Source: an uncultured Bacteroidales bacterium
GTDB taxonomy: Bacteria; Bacteroidota; Bacteroidia; Bacteroidales; Bacteroidaceae
DNA: 64,000 bases
Direction: 5' to 3'
Assembly: GCA_902799685.1 (NCBI GenBank)
Contig: CADCBO010000003.1
Coordinates: 208,454-272,453, forward strand
Below the pieces are notes generated by a model. It saw only the letters and a list, made by a program, of their open reading frames with translations. It searched no databases and was not told the origin of the DNA. Position 1 is the first letter of the stretch; each line of letters starts with the position of its first letter. This document shows, one piece after another, positions 35,114-43,851 of the stretch. Position numbers and translations under genes: made by a program.

Positions 35114-36133
35114 TCAGTTGGCTGCCTCAAACTCCTTGAGGAAGCGTACATCGTTCTCGGAGAACATACGGAGGTCTTTTACCTGGTATTTGAGGTTTGT
35201 GATGCGCTCAATACCCATACCCAGTGCGAATCCTGAGTATTCCTTGCTGTTGATGCCGTTCAGTTCCAGCACGTTGGGATCTACCATTCCGCAACCCAGG
35301 ATCTCAACCCAACCGGTACCCTTGCAGAAGGGGCAACCCTTACCGCCGCAGATGTTGCAGCTGATATCCATCTCGGCCGATGGCTCCGTGAAGGGGAAGT
35401 AGCTGGGACGCAGACGGATCTTGGTATCGGGACCGAACATCTGCTGTGCAAAGTACAGGAGAACCTGCTTAAGGTCTGCAAAGCTGACATGCTTGTCAAC
35501 GTACAGGGCCTCAACCTGGTGGAAGAAGCAGTGTGCGCGATAGCTGATTGCCTCGTTACGATATACGCGCCCCGGGCAGATAATGCGGATAGGGGGCTCC
35601 GAGACCTCCATCACGCGGCTCTGGACCGATGATGTATGCGTACGCAGGATGATATCGGGATGTGCCTCTACAAAGAAAGTGTCCTGCATATCGCGTGCCG
35701 GATGATCCTCGGCAAAGTTCATTGATGAGAAGACATGCCAGTCATCCTCAACCTCGGGACCGTCGGCAAGCACAAAGCCAAGACGTGAGAATATCTCAAT
35801 TATCTCATTCTTGACAATGGTGAGCGGGTGGCGTGTGCCAAGCTCTACGGGGTAGGCTGTGCGGGTAAGGTCGGGTTTGTCGGCCTCTGCCTTCTGTGCA
35901 TCGAAATACTCCTTGAGGGCGTTAATCTTGTCCTGAGCCATATTCTTGAGCTCATTGAGCTTCTGACCTACCTCACGTTTCTGGTCTGCCGGTACGTTGC
36001 GGAAATCGGCCATGAGGTCATTTATGGCACCTTTCTTGCTCAGATATTTAAGACGCAGTGATTCAAGCTCTTCGGCCGATGATGCCTTAAGCTCTTTAAT
36101 CTCGCTGATAAGTTGTTCTATTTTCTCTATCAT
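35114..36133 (-). CDS. pheS: Phenylalanine--tRNA ligase alpha subunit
   Basis: 339 residues from the ATG at 36133; a GTG one codon earlier is possible. N-terminal coiled coil (1-95), then the class II catalytic core with HPLTIVKNEI, the motif 2 region CFFHQVEALYVD, FTEPSAEMDI, the cysteine-bearing CNICGGKGCPFC and motif 3 GFALGMGIERI. It charges tRNA-Phe with the beta subunit PheT, which is not in this window. The short region to murB holds divergent promoters. Confidence 0.97.
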   Translation of the reverse strand: MIEKIEQLISEIKELKASSAEELESLRLKYLSKKGAINDLMADFRNVPADQKREVGQKLNELKNMAQDKINALKEYFDAQKAEADKPDLTRTAYPVELGTRHPLTIVKNEIIEIFSRLGFVLADGPEVEDDWHVFSSMNFAEDHPARDMQDTFFVEAHPDIILRTHTSSVQSRVMEVSEPPIRIICPGRVYRNEAISYRAHCFFHQVEALYVDKHVSFADLKQVLLYFAQQMFGPDTKIRLRPSYFPFTEPSAEMDISCNICGGKGCPFCKGTGWVEILGCGMVDPNVLELNGINSKEYSGFALGMGIERITNLKYQVKDLRMFSENDVRFLKEFEAAN

Positions 36134-36196
36134 CACGATACTTTTTTACAAGGCGCAAAATTAGCAAAAAACATGCGGAACACAAATTAGATTCTG

Positions 36197-36204
36197 TAAT
36201 TTTG
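36197..36204 (+). promoter_or_regulatory. -7 box very close to the murB start
   Basis: TAATTTTG ends four bases before the murB ATG at 36209. With the usual start of transcription a few bases after the box, the mRNA would have almost no leader. Confidence 0.5.
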
Positions 36205-36208
36205 CAGC

Positions 36209-37210
36209 ATGACAATTAGAGAAAACTGTTCGCTCAAAGACCACAACACTTTCGGTATGGACGTAAAGGCCGACCGTATGGTTGACTGGTCTACTCCCGA
36301 TGAGCTGAAAAGCATCCTGGCAGACCTGGAGGGGCCTGTCCTTATGATGGGCGGCGGCAGCAACCTGCTGTTCATGTCTGATTTCAATGGGACTGTGCTG
36401 CACTCATCGGTTACGACAATTGACATACTGGGTATCACCAACGACCATGTACATATCAGGGTTGGTTCCGGTGTGGTTTGGGATGACTTTGTGGCATGGT
36501 GTGCAGTGAACGGATATTGGGGCGTTGAGAACCTGTCGGCCATTCCCGGTGAAGTAGGGGCCAGCGCAGTCCAGAACATAGGCGCATACGGCGTTGAGGC
36601 GAAGGATGTCATTGATACAGTCCAGACCATTTGCCTGGCCGATGGCAGCGAGCGTGATTTCATCAATACAGAGTGCCGTTACGGATACCGCCAGAGTATA
36701 TTCAAGAATGAACTGAAAGGCCAATATGCCGTTGCATACGTGATATTCACCCTCTCTAGGAAACCTGTGCCCAGGCTGGGTTACGGGGCTCTGGAGCAGG
36801 AGGTTGAGCGTCTGGGCGGTCCGTCACTTGAAAACATCCGCCAGGCGGTCATTTCCATACGCGACAGCAAACTTCCGGATCCCGATGTGCTGGGCAATGC
36901 AGGCAGTTTTTTCATGAATCCGGTCATTACGGAGCAGGATTTCAATATAATAAGGAGCAGTTATCCTGATGTTCCGTCATATCCCGCAGCAGACGGCATG
37001 ATTAAGGTTCCTGCAGGCTGGCTCATAGAAAAGAGCGGCTGGAAAGGCCGCTCACTGGGTCCTGCGGCTGTTTACGAGAAGCAGGCGCTGGTGCTGGTGA
37101 ACAAGGGTGGAGCCACCGGTGCGGATATAAAGCGTCTGGCTGACACCATAATTGAAGATGTAAGACAGAAATTCGGAATAACCCTTTCAACGGAGGTAAA
37201 CTATATATGA
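36209..37210 (+). CDS. murB: UDP-N-acetylenolpyruvoylglucosamine reductase
   Basis: 333 residues. FAD-binding domain with MGGGSNLLF and IPGEVGASAVQNIGAYG, then the MurB C-terminal domain with the proton-donor Ser in GNAGSFFMNPVI and the C-terminal GGATGADIKRL with the catalytic Glu region. It reduces the enolpyruvyl group in peptidoglycan precursor synthesis. The stop overlaps the next start (ATGA at 37207), so the PhnP-like hydrolase is translationally coupled. Confidence 0.96.
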   Translation: MTIRENCSLKDHNTFGMDVKADRMVDWSTPDELKSILADLEGPVLMMGGGSNLLFMSDFNGTVLHSSVTTIDILGITNDHVHIRVGSGVVWDDFVAWCAVNGYWGVENLSAIPGEVGASAVQNIGAYGVEAKDVIDTVQTICLADGSERDFINTECRYGYRQSIFKNELKGQYAVAYVIFTLSRKPVPRLGYGALEQEVERLGGPSLENIRQAVISIRDSKLPDPDVLGNAGSFFMNPVITEQDFNIIRSSYPDVPSYPAADGMIKVPAGWLIEKSGWKGRSLGPAAVYEKQALVLVNKGGATGADIKRLADTIIEDVRQKFGITLSTEVNYI

Positions 37211-37971
37211 AACTCACATTCCTTGGAACAGGAACATCAATAGGCGTACCCGAGATGCGCTGCCACTGTCAGACATGCATGTCGGCAGATCCGCATGACA
37301 AGCGTCTGCGCACATCGGCCCTGATAGAGACAGGCACTACAACAATAGTTATTGACTGTGGTCCTGACTTCCGTCAGCAGACTTTAAGAATAGGTGTTGA
37401 AAATATTGATGCCGTGTTACTTACGCATGAACATTATGACCATGTGGGAGGCTTGGATGACCTGCGTCCTTACTGTACTGACAAGGTAATTCCGGTGTAT
37501 GCCGAACAGAATGTGATACGTCATGTAATGGAGCGTATGCCTTATTGCTTCGGCAGTGAAAAGAAACCGCGTACGCCGACAATGGAACTGCGTGAAATCA
37601 AACCGGGAGAAAGGTTTACCATAGGTGATCTGGAAATACTTCCGCTACGCGTATGGCATGGTACTATGCCGATAGTGGGATTCAGAATAGGCGGATTGAC
37701 CTATATTACTGACATGAAAACAATGGATGAAGATATGTTCAGACTGATAGAAGGAACTCAAACGCTGGTGGTTAACGCCTTGCACACCAAGGAGCATCCT
37801 ACGCACCAGAACGTGCGTCAGGCGGTGTTGTTTGCCGAGCGGGTGGGTGCGCGTGAGACATATTTCATCCACATGAGCCATCGTGCCGGCATGCACGCTA
37901 TCATGAATGCAAAATTTCCTCCTCACGTACAGTTTGCGTACGATGGACAGACAATAATAATTGAGAATTGA
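37207..37971 (+). CDS. PhnP-like MBL-fold metallohydrolase
   Basis: 254 residues. Metallo-beta-lactamase fold with THEHYDHVGG as the dinuclear metal motif, an N-terminal zinc-binding cysteine cluster MRCHCQTC as in PhnP, and a C-terminal HMSHRAG. PhnP-type enzymes are phosphodiesterases acting on cyclic ribose phosphates or related compounds; without phn genes nearby the substrate here is open. Its last residues I-E-N and stop (37969-37971) are encoded by the start of an ATTGAGA-heptad element. Confidence 0.85.
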   Translation: MKLTFLGTGTSIGVPEMRCHCQTCMSADPHDKRLRTSALIETGTTTIVIDCGPDFRQQTLRIGVENIDAVLLTHEHYDHVGGLDDLRPYCTDKVIPVYAEQNVIRHVMERMPYCFGSEKKPRTPTMELREIKPGERFTIGDLEILPLRVWHGTMPIVGFRIGGLTYITDMKTMDEDMFRLIEGTQTLVVNALHTKEHPTHQNVRQAVLFAERVGARETYFIHMSHRAGMHAIMNAKFPPHVQFAYDGQTIIIEN

Positions 37972-38052
37972 AAATTGAGAATTGACCATGCGGTGCGTTA
38001 TACGCAGGTTATGCGTAATAATTCTCAATTTTCAATTCTCAACTCTCAATTT
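37959..38052 (+). repeat. ATTGAGA-heptad element, copy 3
   Basis: Heptad arms 37959-37984 and 38020-38051 enclose CCATGCGGTGCGT and ACGCAGG-TTA-TGCGT. The GCCA...TGGC stem seen in copies 5 and 7 is absent here because the first core motif follows GA instead of TTG. The left arm supplies the end of the upstream gene. Confidence 0.85.
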
Positions 38053-38056
38053 ATTT

Positions 38057-38086
38057 TTTGTAGTCCGTTAGAATATGTTATCTTTG
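38057..38086 (+). promoter_or_regulatory. Promoter of the Na/Pi cotransporter gene
   Basis: -33 TTTG (38057-38060), 18-bp spacer, -7 TATCTTTG (38079-38086). One of the best Bacteroidetes promoter matches in the window, placed right after a repeat element. Confidence 0.7.
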
Positions 38087-38111
38087 TCTCGAATTTTAGA
38101 GGTATTTTTAA

Positions 38112-39899
38112 TTGACGCACCAACTGGGTGCAAAAACTACACAAAAAGTGAATACAGTTTACCAAATTCTTACGATGCTCGGCTGCCTGGCCCTTTTCCT
38201 TTGGGGCATGAATTTGATGAGCAGCAGCCTTCAGAGATTTGCAGGCAAGGGCTTGCGTTCCTTTATTGAGAAAATGACTTCAAACACCGGTAAATGTCTT
38301 TTTACCGGTTTTTTAGTTACCGTTCTCGTGCAGTCATCAACCGCCACGACACTTATGCTGGTAAGTTTCGTGAATGCCGGACTCATGACGTTGCGCAGTG
38401 CCATTGGCGTGATTATGGGTGCCAATATAGGTACAACGGTAACCGCGTGGCTGTTTGCCGTCAGTATGGACGGTTCATTCAGTCTTGGAGCAGTTGCAAT
38501 TCCGCTTATTTTTGTGGGGTTCGTGCTGACATCATTCTTCAAGAAGCAGAAGACCAAGGATTTCGGTTCGTTCCTGATAGGATTTGCATTCCTGTTCCTG
38601 GGTCTGAGCATGCTTAAAGATACATCTTATCCGTTGCTTTCAAGTGAGGCTGTACGTAATTTCCTGGCGCCTATAACAGATATGAAGTTAAGCACCGTAC
38701 TCTTTATTCTCATAGGTGCTGTCATGACATTCTGCCTACAGTCTTCGGCTGCAGCCACCAGTATTACCATGCTTCTTCTGGCTTGCGGTGTGATTACATT
38801 CCCCAATGCAGTAGCGTTCATCCTGGGTGAGAATATAGGAACTACAATTACCTCAAACCTGGCTGCAACATCAACCAATGTGAGTTCCAAGCGTACGGCA
38901 CGTGCGCACCTGGTCTTCAACCTGTTCGGTTCTATATTGGTTATTGCCCTGTTCAGGCCTTATATGATGCTTAATGCCCGCATCGTCGAGGCATTCGGAT
39001 TCCCTAATCCCCTTACAGCCGATTTCAGTATCCTTTCACTTACGGGACTGGAGGGCGAAGCTTTGAAAGCCCAGACCACCTTGGCAAGCAGTCTGCCTTA
39101 CAGCGTCGCTATAGTACACTCGCTGTTCAACATAATCACTACACTTGTCCTGGTATGGTTCATCCCGCAGCTTGAGAAACTTGTCATGAAGATGGTTCCC
39201 AACAAGGAGGAGGAGAAAGAGGTGTTCCATCTGGTTTATATCGGCAAGGGTAACGCCAATCTGGCTGAGTTGTCTATCACTGAGGCACGCAAGGAGATAA
39301 ACCACTATGCTGAGATATGCACAAAGGGATTCGGTTATGTACGTCAAGCCATCGATACCTCCGAGAACGACGGTTTTGAGGAATTCCGCCAGAAACTGGT
39401 CAAATATGAGGAGATAACAGACCGCATTGAGTTTGAGATTGCCACCTATCTGAACCAGGTTAGCCAGAATGACATATCCGAGCAGGCCCGTTTGCAGATC
39501 AAGGCCTATTTCAAGATTATTGGTGAGTTGGAGTCATTAGGCGATTCCGGTGAGGCCATATCGCGTCTGCTGCAGCGTAAGCGTGACCATGAGAAGGTGT
39601 TTGACAAACTGATGCAGGAGCGTATTCATGAGATGCTTGATACCATGCAGAAAGCCTATGAGGTGATGAACCAGAACCTTAAAGCACCTGTGCTTACCGA
39701 TATATCGAACGCCTATCAGGCTGAGGATGCCATCAACAATATGCGTGACAGTCTGCGCGAGGAGCACCTGAAGAACATGGAGGTCAAGTCTTATGACTAT
39801 ACCGCAGGCGTATATTACTTTGACCTGATTCAGGAACTGGAAACCATGGGAGACTTCATGATCAATATCTCCCAGGCTTTGGTGGGATTGAATATTTAA
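38112..39899 (+). CDS. Na/Pi cotransporter family protein with PhoU-like domain
   Basis: 595 residues if translated from the TTG at 38112, which has an AGAGG nine bases upstream; a GTG at 38148 or the ATG at 38175 are alternatives that would keep the first helix. Two inverted NptA-type repeats carry the signatures QSSTATT (about residue 76) and QSSAAAT (about residue 215) within eight or more membrane helices. A PhoU-like helical domain fills about 380-595. It is expected to import phosphate with sodium, or regulate it. It is probably monocistronic. Confidence 0.9.
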   Translation: MTHQLGAKTTQKVNTVYQILTMLGCLALFLWGMNLMSSSLQRFAGKGLRSFIEKMTSNTGKCLFTGFLVTVLVQSSTATTLMLVSFVNAGLMTLRSAIGVIMGANIGTTVTAWLFAVSMDGSFSLGAVAIPLIFVGFVLTSFFKKQKTKDFGSFLIGFAFLFLGLSMLKDTSYPLLSSEAVRNFLAPITDMKLSTVLFILIGAVMTFCLQSSAAATSITMLLLACGVITFPNAVAFILGENIGTTITSNLAATSTNVSSKRTARAHLVFNLFGSILVIALFRPYMMLNARIVEAFGFPNPLTADFSILSLTGLEGEALKAQTTLASSLPYSVAIVHSLFNIITTLVLVWFIPQLEKLVMKMVPNKEEEKEVFHLVYIGKGNANLAELSITEARKEINHYAEICTKGFGYVRQAIDTSENDGFEEFRQKLVKYEEITDRIEFEIATYLNQVSQNDISEQARLQIKAYFKIIGELESLGDSGEAISRLLQRKRDHEKVFDKLMQERIHEMLDTMQKAYEVMNQNLKAPVLTDISNAYQAEDAINNMRDSLREEHLKNMEVKSYDYTAGVYYFDLIQELETMGDFMINISQALVGLNI

Positions 39900-40037
39900 A
39901 TTGAGAATTGAGAGTTGAGAATTGAGAATTATAAAAAAGCGGGCGAAAAATTTCGCTCGCTTTTTTAATGTCGCGGGAATTAACGCAGGTGCTTGTTAAT
40001 TCTCAATTCTCAACTCTCAACTCTCAATTCTCAATTA
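39899..40037 (+). repeat. ATTGAGA-heptad element with terminator, copy 4
   Basis: Left arm 39899-39931; terminator AAAAAAGCGGGCG-AAAAATTT-CGCTCGCTTTTTT (39932-39966); AATGTCGCGGG; AATTAACGCAGGTGC; right arm 39995-40037. It lies between convergent genes. The minus-strand AsmA stop (TTA at 40035-40037) falls in its right end. Confidence 0.88.
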
Positions 40038-43000
40038 TCTGACATTGCCGCGGAGTGTGTTCAGAATATCCTCTTTCATTTGAAGAACCTTCTCCTCGGT
40101 ATTGCCGCGTTTGGACGGCTTGTAGAGCTTGTCATACTTGGGACGGCCCACCTTGATATGTTTGAGCGGAGACTCGGTTATACCGTTTATCGGGCCGCTG
40201 ACGGTAACGCCCAAGCGTATGGGAAGCGGGCATTCTATCAGTGAAACATTGTAGCTGCAGCTAAGATCCTTGTTGATGTTGTGCCGGCCGCTTACTATTG
40301 CTTCGTAGCGGTCCATCTTGATGCGGGTAGGATAGAGGTCCACCTTGTCACGCAGTACCTGAAGCTCAACATCAAGGCTGTCAACGACATTACGGGCATC
40401 CTTGCTCATAAGGAGCTTTTTCTTGATGCTGTTGAAGATTTCATTATCCAATACCACCAGGTCTTTGCCTTCTATGGCAGCAGCGCCTATAAGCGTTGAC
40501 ATGACAGGGAAATAGTCTCCATGCTCTTTGGTGTCGGGTTCCAGGAATGTCTCGGCTGCCAGATGGAACTGTGCCTTGCCGGAGAATGCCTTAAGCATGG
40601 GAACTATAGAGTCAACAGCAGGGATGAGATCTATAAGTTCATCAATTTCAATATCAAGCAGGTGGAAATCAAGTTCCATGAAACGGTCCTCTATCGACGG
40701 GGTCTTGTAGATGGCGGTAAGCTGCATCTCGGCAGCCTTCGATGAGAATCCAAGCTCCTGCAGCACGGCAACGCCGTCCCTGATGGTAATGTCTCCACCT
40801 ACGTTGTTGAATATGTTGTCATTGAAATTGATTTCCGACAGGTTTGTGTAGAGGGTAAGGTCAATACCTTTGGGAACCATGAACGGACCACCGCTTATGG
40901 TGTCCTTGCCAGCCTCTATGTCATCGGCAGTCTTCTGCGCGGCCTCCACGCTTTCTGCATCGGCTCCGGCCAGACTCATGAGCCTGTTGACGTCAACGTA
41001 ATCAGATTCCAGGAAAAGCTCTCCTGTGAGCAGTCCCGTACCGTCTAAGTAGGCACCTATGTTATATACGTCGCCCCACAGCATGATGTCCGAATTGTCC
41101 AGCTCCACACGACAGTCATTGATGTTGAAACGGCCAAGAGAGAAGTCCATATCCAATTGTGGAACTAAGATAGGCTCCTCAAGCATCTCAATATTGGCAT
41201 CGGCCATGGTCATCTTGATCTGGGGATTCCATTTGAGCAGCATGTCATCCTTGGACTCGTCATACTGTGCCATGGCGTGTATGGTTGAATTGCCCAAGGT
41301 GGCGTTTATGGTATTTCCTATGGCGGCCGACAAATCATTGAATGCCACATTAGCCATCATGGCGGTTGTTTTCTCTGCTGGAGCAAGAGTTATGCTGATG
41401 TCAGCATTGTCCATGGCACCGGAAATGGTGTCCATGTCGGCCCTGAGTTTTTCGGCACGAAGGTCCAGTAGGATGTTCATCTTGTTGGTTTCTTCGTTGA
41501 AACCTGCCACCGACGCATTCAGGTCAAGATTGTCGAACGATGCGTTAATGGTGGTGGAATCAATGACTGATACTGCAAGGTCTGCGGCTGAAAGCACGAT
41601 ATCGGCTGTCTGGCGGTTCTTGTCAACGGCCACACGGCTGGGATAGGTGATGTCTGCCGCAAGCTTTCCTGACTGGGCTTTGAGCGAATCATTGATCATA
41701 GCGTCAAGATTGCGTAGAGACAATTTGGCTTTTGCGTCATCCAATACAGACCCCTTGTCGCCAAGAGTGCCTTTCACATTCAGGTCCAGACCAAGTATTC
41801 CGTGAACATCAATGCCATCCAATGCATTCTGGAATGCATCAGGAATCATGGAAATGAGCTTGTCTATATCAAGGTCACGTACAGTCTTTATCCTGGCACG
41901 TCCGGCAACGGCCTGCTGACCGCCCAGCGTACCGTTTGCGCTGAATCCTATCTGCTGGCCGTCAACAGTGGCATTGGCACCTTCCTTTATCTCAAAACGG
42001 GTTATATCCCTGTTGGTGGCCAAAGGAATATTCAGACTCATGGGCCATCCAGGAATGTAGATGTCATTGCCCAGAGCCAGATTCATTGACGGGGTGTTCA
42101 ACTCTGAATTCAGCGCAATGTCATCGCCCTGAATCTTACCGTCGGCATTGAATGATATCTGCGGGCTGTTGACCTTCATGGGATTCTCTCCGCCAGTGTT
42201 CAGCGTGGCACCTTCAATGTCTGCCTTGAGGGTGCTGTTTACGTTTGACATGTCAAGCTTAATTCCGCCGTCTATGTCAAGCAGCAGTTTGTCTATGCCG
42301 GCTTTGGTTACGGAACCTGTTGAATCGGACAGGTTCAATGATATGGTTTGTGAATTGAAAGTGAAACCTTTCACATTGATGCTGTCGCCCAGATATTTGG
42401 CCTTGTCAGCTTTCATGGAGACCGATCCTGTGGATGTGGACATTCCGTCGTTGGAGAAATTCAGGTCCGACGCCTCCATCTTCAGGGCCGATTCCAGGTC
42501 TTTCAAGCCATCCTGCCCCAAGGAACATGTCATATGGTCCAGAATGAGCTTCAGGTTATCCAGGTCGGCATTCATCGTGCCGGCTGCTGCCGATGTCTCC
42601 TTAAGGTTCAAGGTAAGGTTTCCGCTGACGTCATCGTTATATTTGGTCAGGTCTCCGTTAATCCTCAGACCGTCCATGCCGGCACTCACATCGGTTGAAT
42701 CATTCTTGATAGAGGCTTTTACAGACGCTACGGCAATGTCTGCCTTGGCTTCAAGACTGTCGTAGTTGAGTAGTCCTTTCAAATCTATCTCCAGATTGCT
42801 TATCGCAGCATCGGTGCCTGATTTCATGTCGCGGTATGACAAATCCACATCCTTGATAGAAATCTTCTGCAGGTCTGCGTAGATGTCCATTCCGCTATCA
42901 TCCTTCTCCGGTTTCTTTTCATCATTTGAACTGAACACATCCAGATTGGAACGTCCGTCCGATGCAGTAAAGGCATTGGCCTCTACTCCGTTGACATCCA

Positions 43001-43355
43001 GATTGGTAAGGATAATCTTTTTCTCCTTGTATAGGGTCTTGAAATCGACCGTAACGGTAAGGGCGTCTATTGCGGCCAGCGTATCGGAAGGTGAGTCCTC
43101 CATGTCATCATATATGACCAACCCGTTAAGGCGGAATCCCAGAAACGGATATGAACCTATCAGCGCAAGGTCCACTTTGTCAACCTTGGCACGGGCGGGA
43201 GAGTATTTTTCTATGGCCTTCTCTGCTACCTTAGTGAGCCTGGATGGGGTGAAGACAGTCCAGCAAATCAATGCTAAAGCTATGATCACCAGTCCTATTA
43301 TGGAACCAAGTGTAATTCCTGTTATCTTAAGTGTCTTTCTAAGTCCTGTATTCAT
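40035..43355 (-). CDS. AsmA-family protein
   Basis: 1106 residues. One N-terminal membrane helix (about 8-32), then a very long beta-rich region with recurrent Asp-Leu-Asn strand patterns and an AsmA-like C-terminal region. The N-terminus (TPSRLTKVAEKAIEKYSPA, KVDLALIGSYPFLGFRLNGL) is typical of AsmA/TamB-like proteins, now viewed as lipid-transport bridges between inner and outer membrane. It overlaps the upstream small lipoprotein by 4 bp. Its exact cargo cannot be told. Confidence 0.88.
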   Translation of the reverse strand: MNTGLRKTLKITGITLGSIIGLVIIALALICWTVFTPSRLTKVAEKAIEKYSPARAKVDKVDLALIGSYPFLGFRLNGLVIYDDMEDSPSDTLAAIDALTVTVDFKTLYKEKKIILTNLDVNGVEANAFTASDGRSNLDVFSSNDEKKPEKDDSGMDIYADLQKISIKDVDLSYRDMKSGTDAAISNLEIDLKGLLNYDSLEAKADIAVASVKASIKNDSTDVSAGMDGLRINGDLTKYNDDVSGNLTLNLKETSAAAGTMNADLDNLKLILDHMTCSLGQDGLKDLESALKMEASDLNFSNDGMSTSTGSVSMKADKAKYLGDSINVKGFTFNSQTISLNLSDSTGSVTKAGIDKLLLDIDGGIKLDMSNVNSTLKADIEGATLNTGGENPMKVNSPQISFNADGKIQGDDIALNSELNTPSMNLALGNDIYIPGWPMSLNIPLATNRDITRFEIKEGANATVDGQQIGFSANGTLGGQQAVAGRARIKTVRDLDIDKLISMIPDAFQNALDGIDVHGILGLDLNVKGTLGDKGSVLDDAKAKLSLRNLDAMINDSLKAQSGKLAADITYPSRVAVDKNRQTADIVLSAADLAVSVIDSTTINASFDNLDLNASVAGFNEETNKMNILLDLRAEKLRADMDTISGAMDNADISITLAPAEKTTAMMANVAFNDLSAAIGNTINATLGNSTIHAMAQYDESKDDMLLKWNPQIKMTMADANIEMLEEPILVPQLDMDFSLGRFNINDCRVELDNSDIMLWGDVYNIGAYLDGTGLLTGELFLESDYVDVNRLMSLAGADAESVEAAQKTADDIEAGKDTISGGPFMVPKGIDLTLYTNLSEINFNDNIFNNVGGDITIRDGVAVLQELGFSSKAAEMQLTAIYKTPSIEDRFMELDFHLLDIEIDELIDLIPAVDSIVPMLKAFSGKAQFHLAAETFLEPDTKEHGDYFPVMSTLIGAAAIEGKDLVVLDNEIFNSIKKKLLMSKDARNVVDSLDVELQVLRDKVDLYPTRIKMDRYEAIVSGRHNINKDLSCSYNVSLIECPLPIRLGVTVSGPINGITESPLKHIKVGRPKYDKLYKPSKRGNTEEKVLQMKEDILNTLRGNVR

Positions 43356-43711
43356 AGCTTCCGGAATGTTATAATCTCCTCATCATAGTCATTCTTGTCA
43401 TATGCCTCCATCTTCCTGTCTGTGAGAGACTCGATTACAAACGTCAGGTATGCCGACTTGCCTGCTTGACCTGAGCCATGGAACCTGAGCTGAAGCTCAT
43501 CTTCGTCAAGACTCCAGTCAAAATTCAGACCACGGCCGGAATCATCGATAGATGTTCCTGTATGGTCAACCATGAATATATAGTTATAACCATCAGAAGC
43601 CTCCCATGTGCCTATAAGCATGTCCTCATCAAAATTGTTCTTACGGCAACCGGCTAGCAGCACAAGCACTGCGGCCAGTACCAGAAACAAGCGGAATAAT
43701 CTTTTTCTCAT
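43352..43711 (-). CDS. Small lipocalin-like lipoprotein
   Basis: 119 residues from the ATG at 43711 (MRKRLFRLF); an ATG four codons upstream is possible. Lipobox LLAGC predicts a lipidated Cys. The body contains a G-T-W-E motif followed by alternating strands, like the small lipocalin-like lipoproteins common in Bacteroidales. Its stop overlaps the AsmA start, so the two are translated together. A role with AsmA at the envelope is a positional inference. Confidence 0.75.
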   Translation of the reverse strand: MRKRLFRLFLVLAAVLVLLAGCRKNNFDEDMLIGTWEASDGYNYIFMVDHTGTSIDDSGRGLNFDWSLDEDELQLRFHGSGQAGKSAYLTFVIESLTDRKMEAYDKNDYDEEIITFRKL

Positions 43712-43817
43712 GAGCATATTCATGTTAGCGTGTACCTATTATATAACAAGAATGCCGCGAAGTTAGGTATTTTTTGTAAATAGGAGGGCAATATTATGCA
43801 ATTATCAAACAAAAGGG

Positions 43818-43825
43818 TAAATTTG
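43818..43825 (+). promoter_or_regulatory. -7 box for aspS
   Basis: TAAATTTG, a consensus match, 26 bp before the ATG at 43852. Confidence 0.55.
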
Positions 43826-43851
43826 CAGGTCTTTTTTAAGGATAAACCAAA

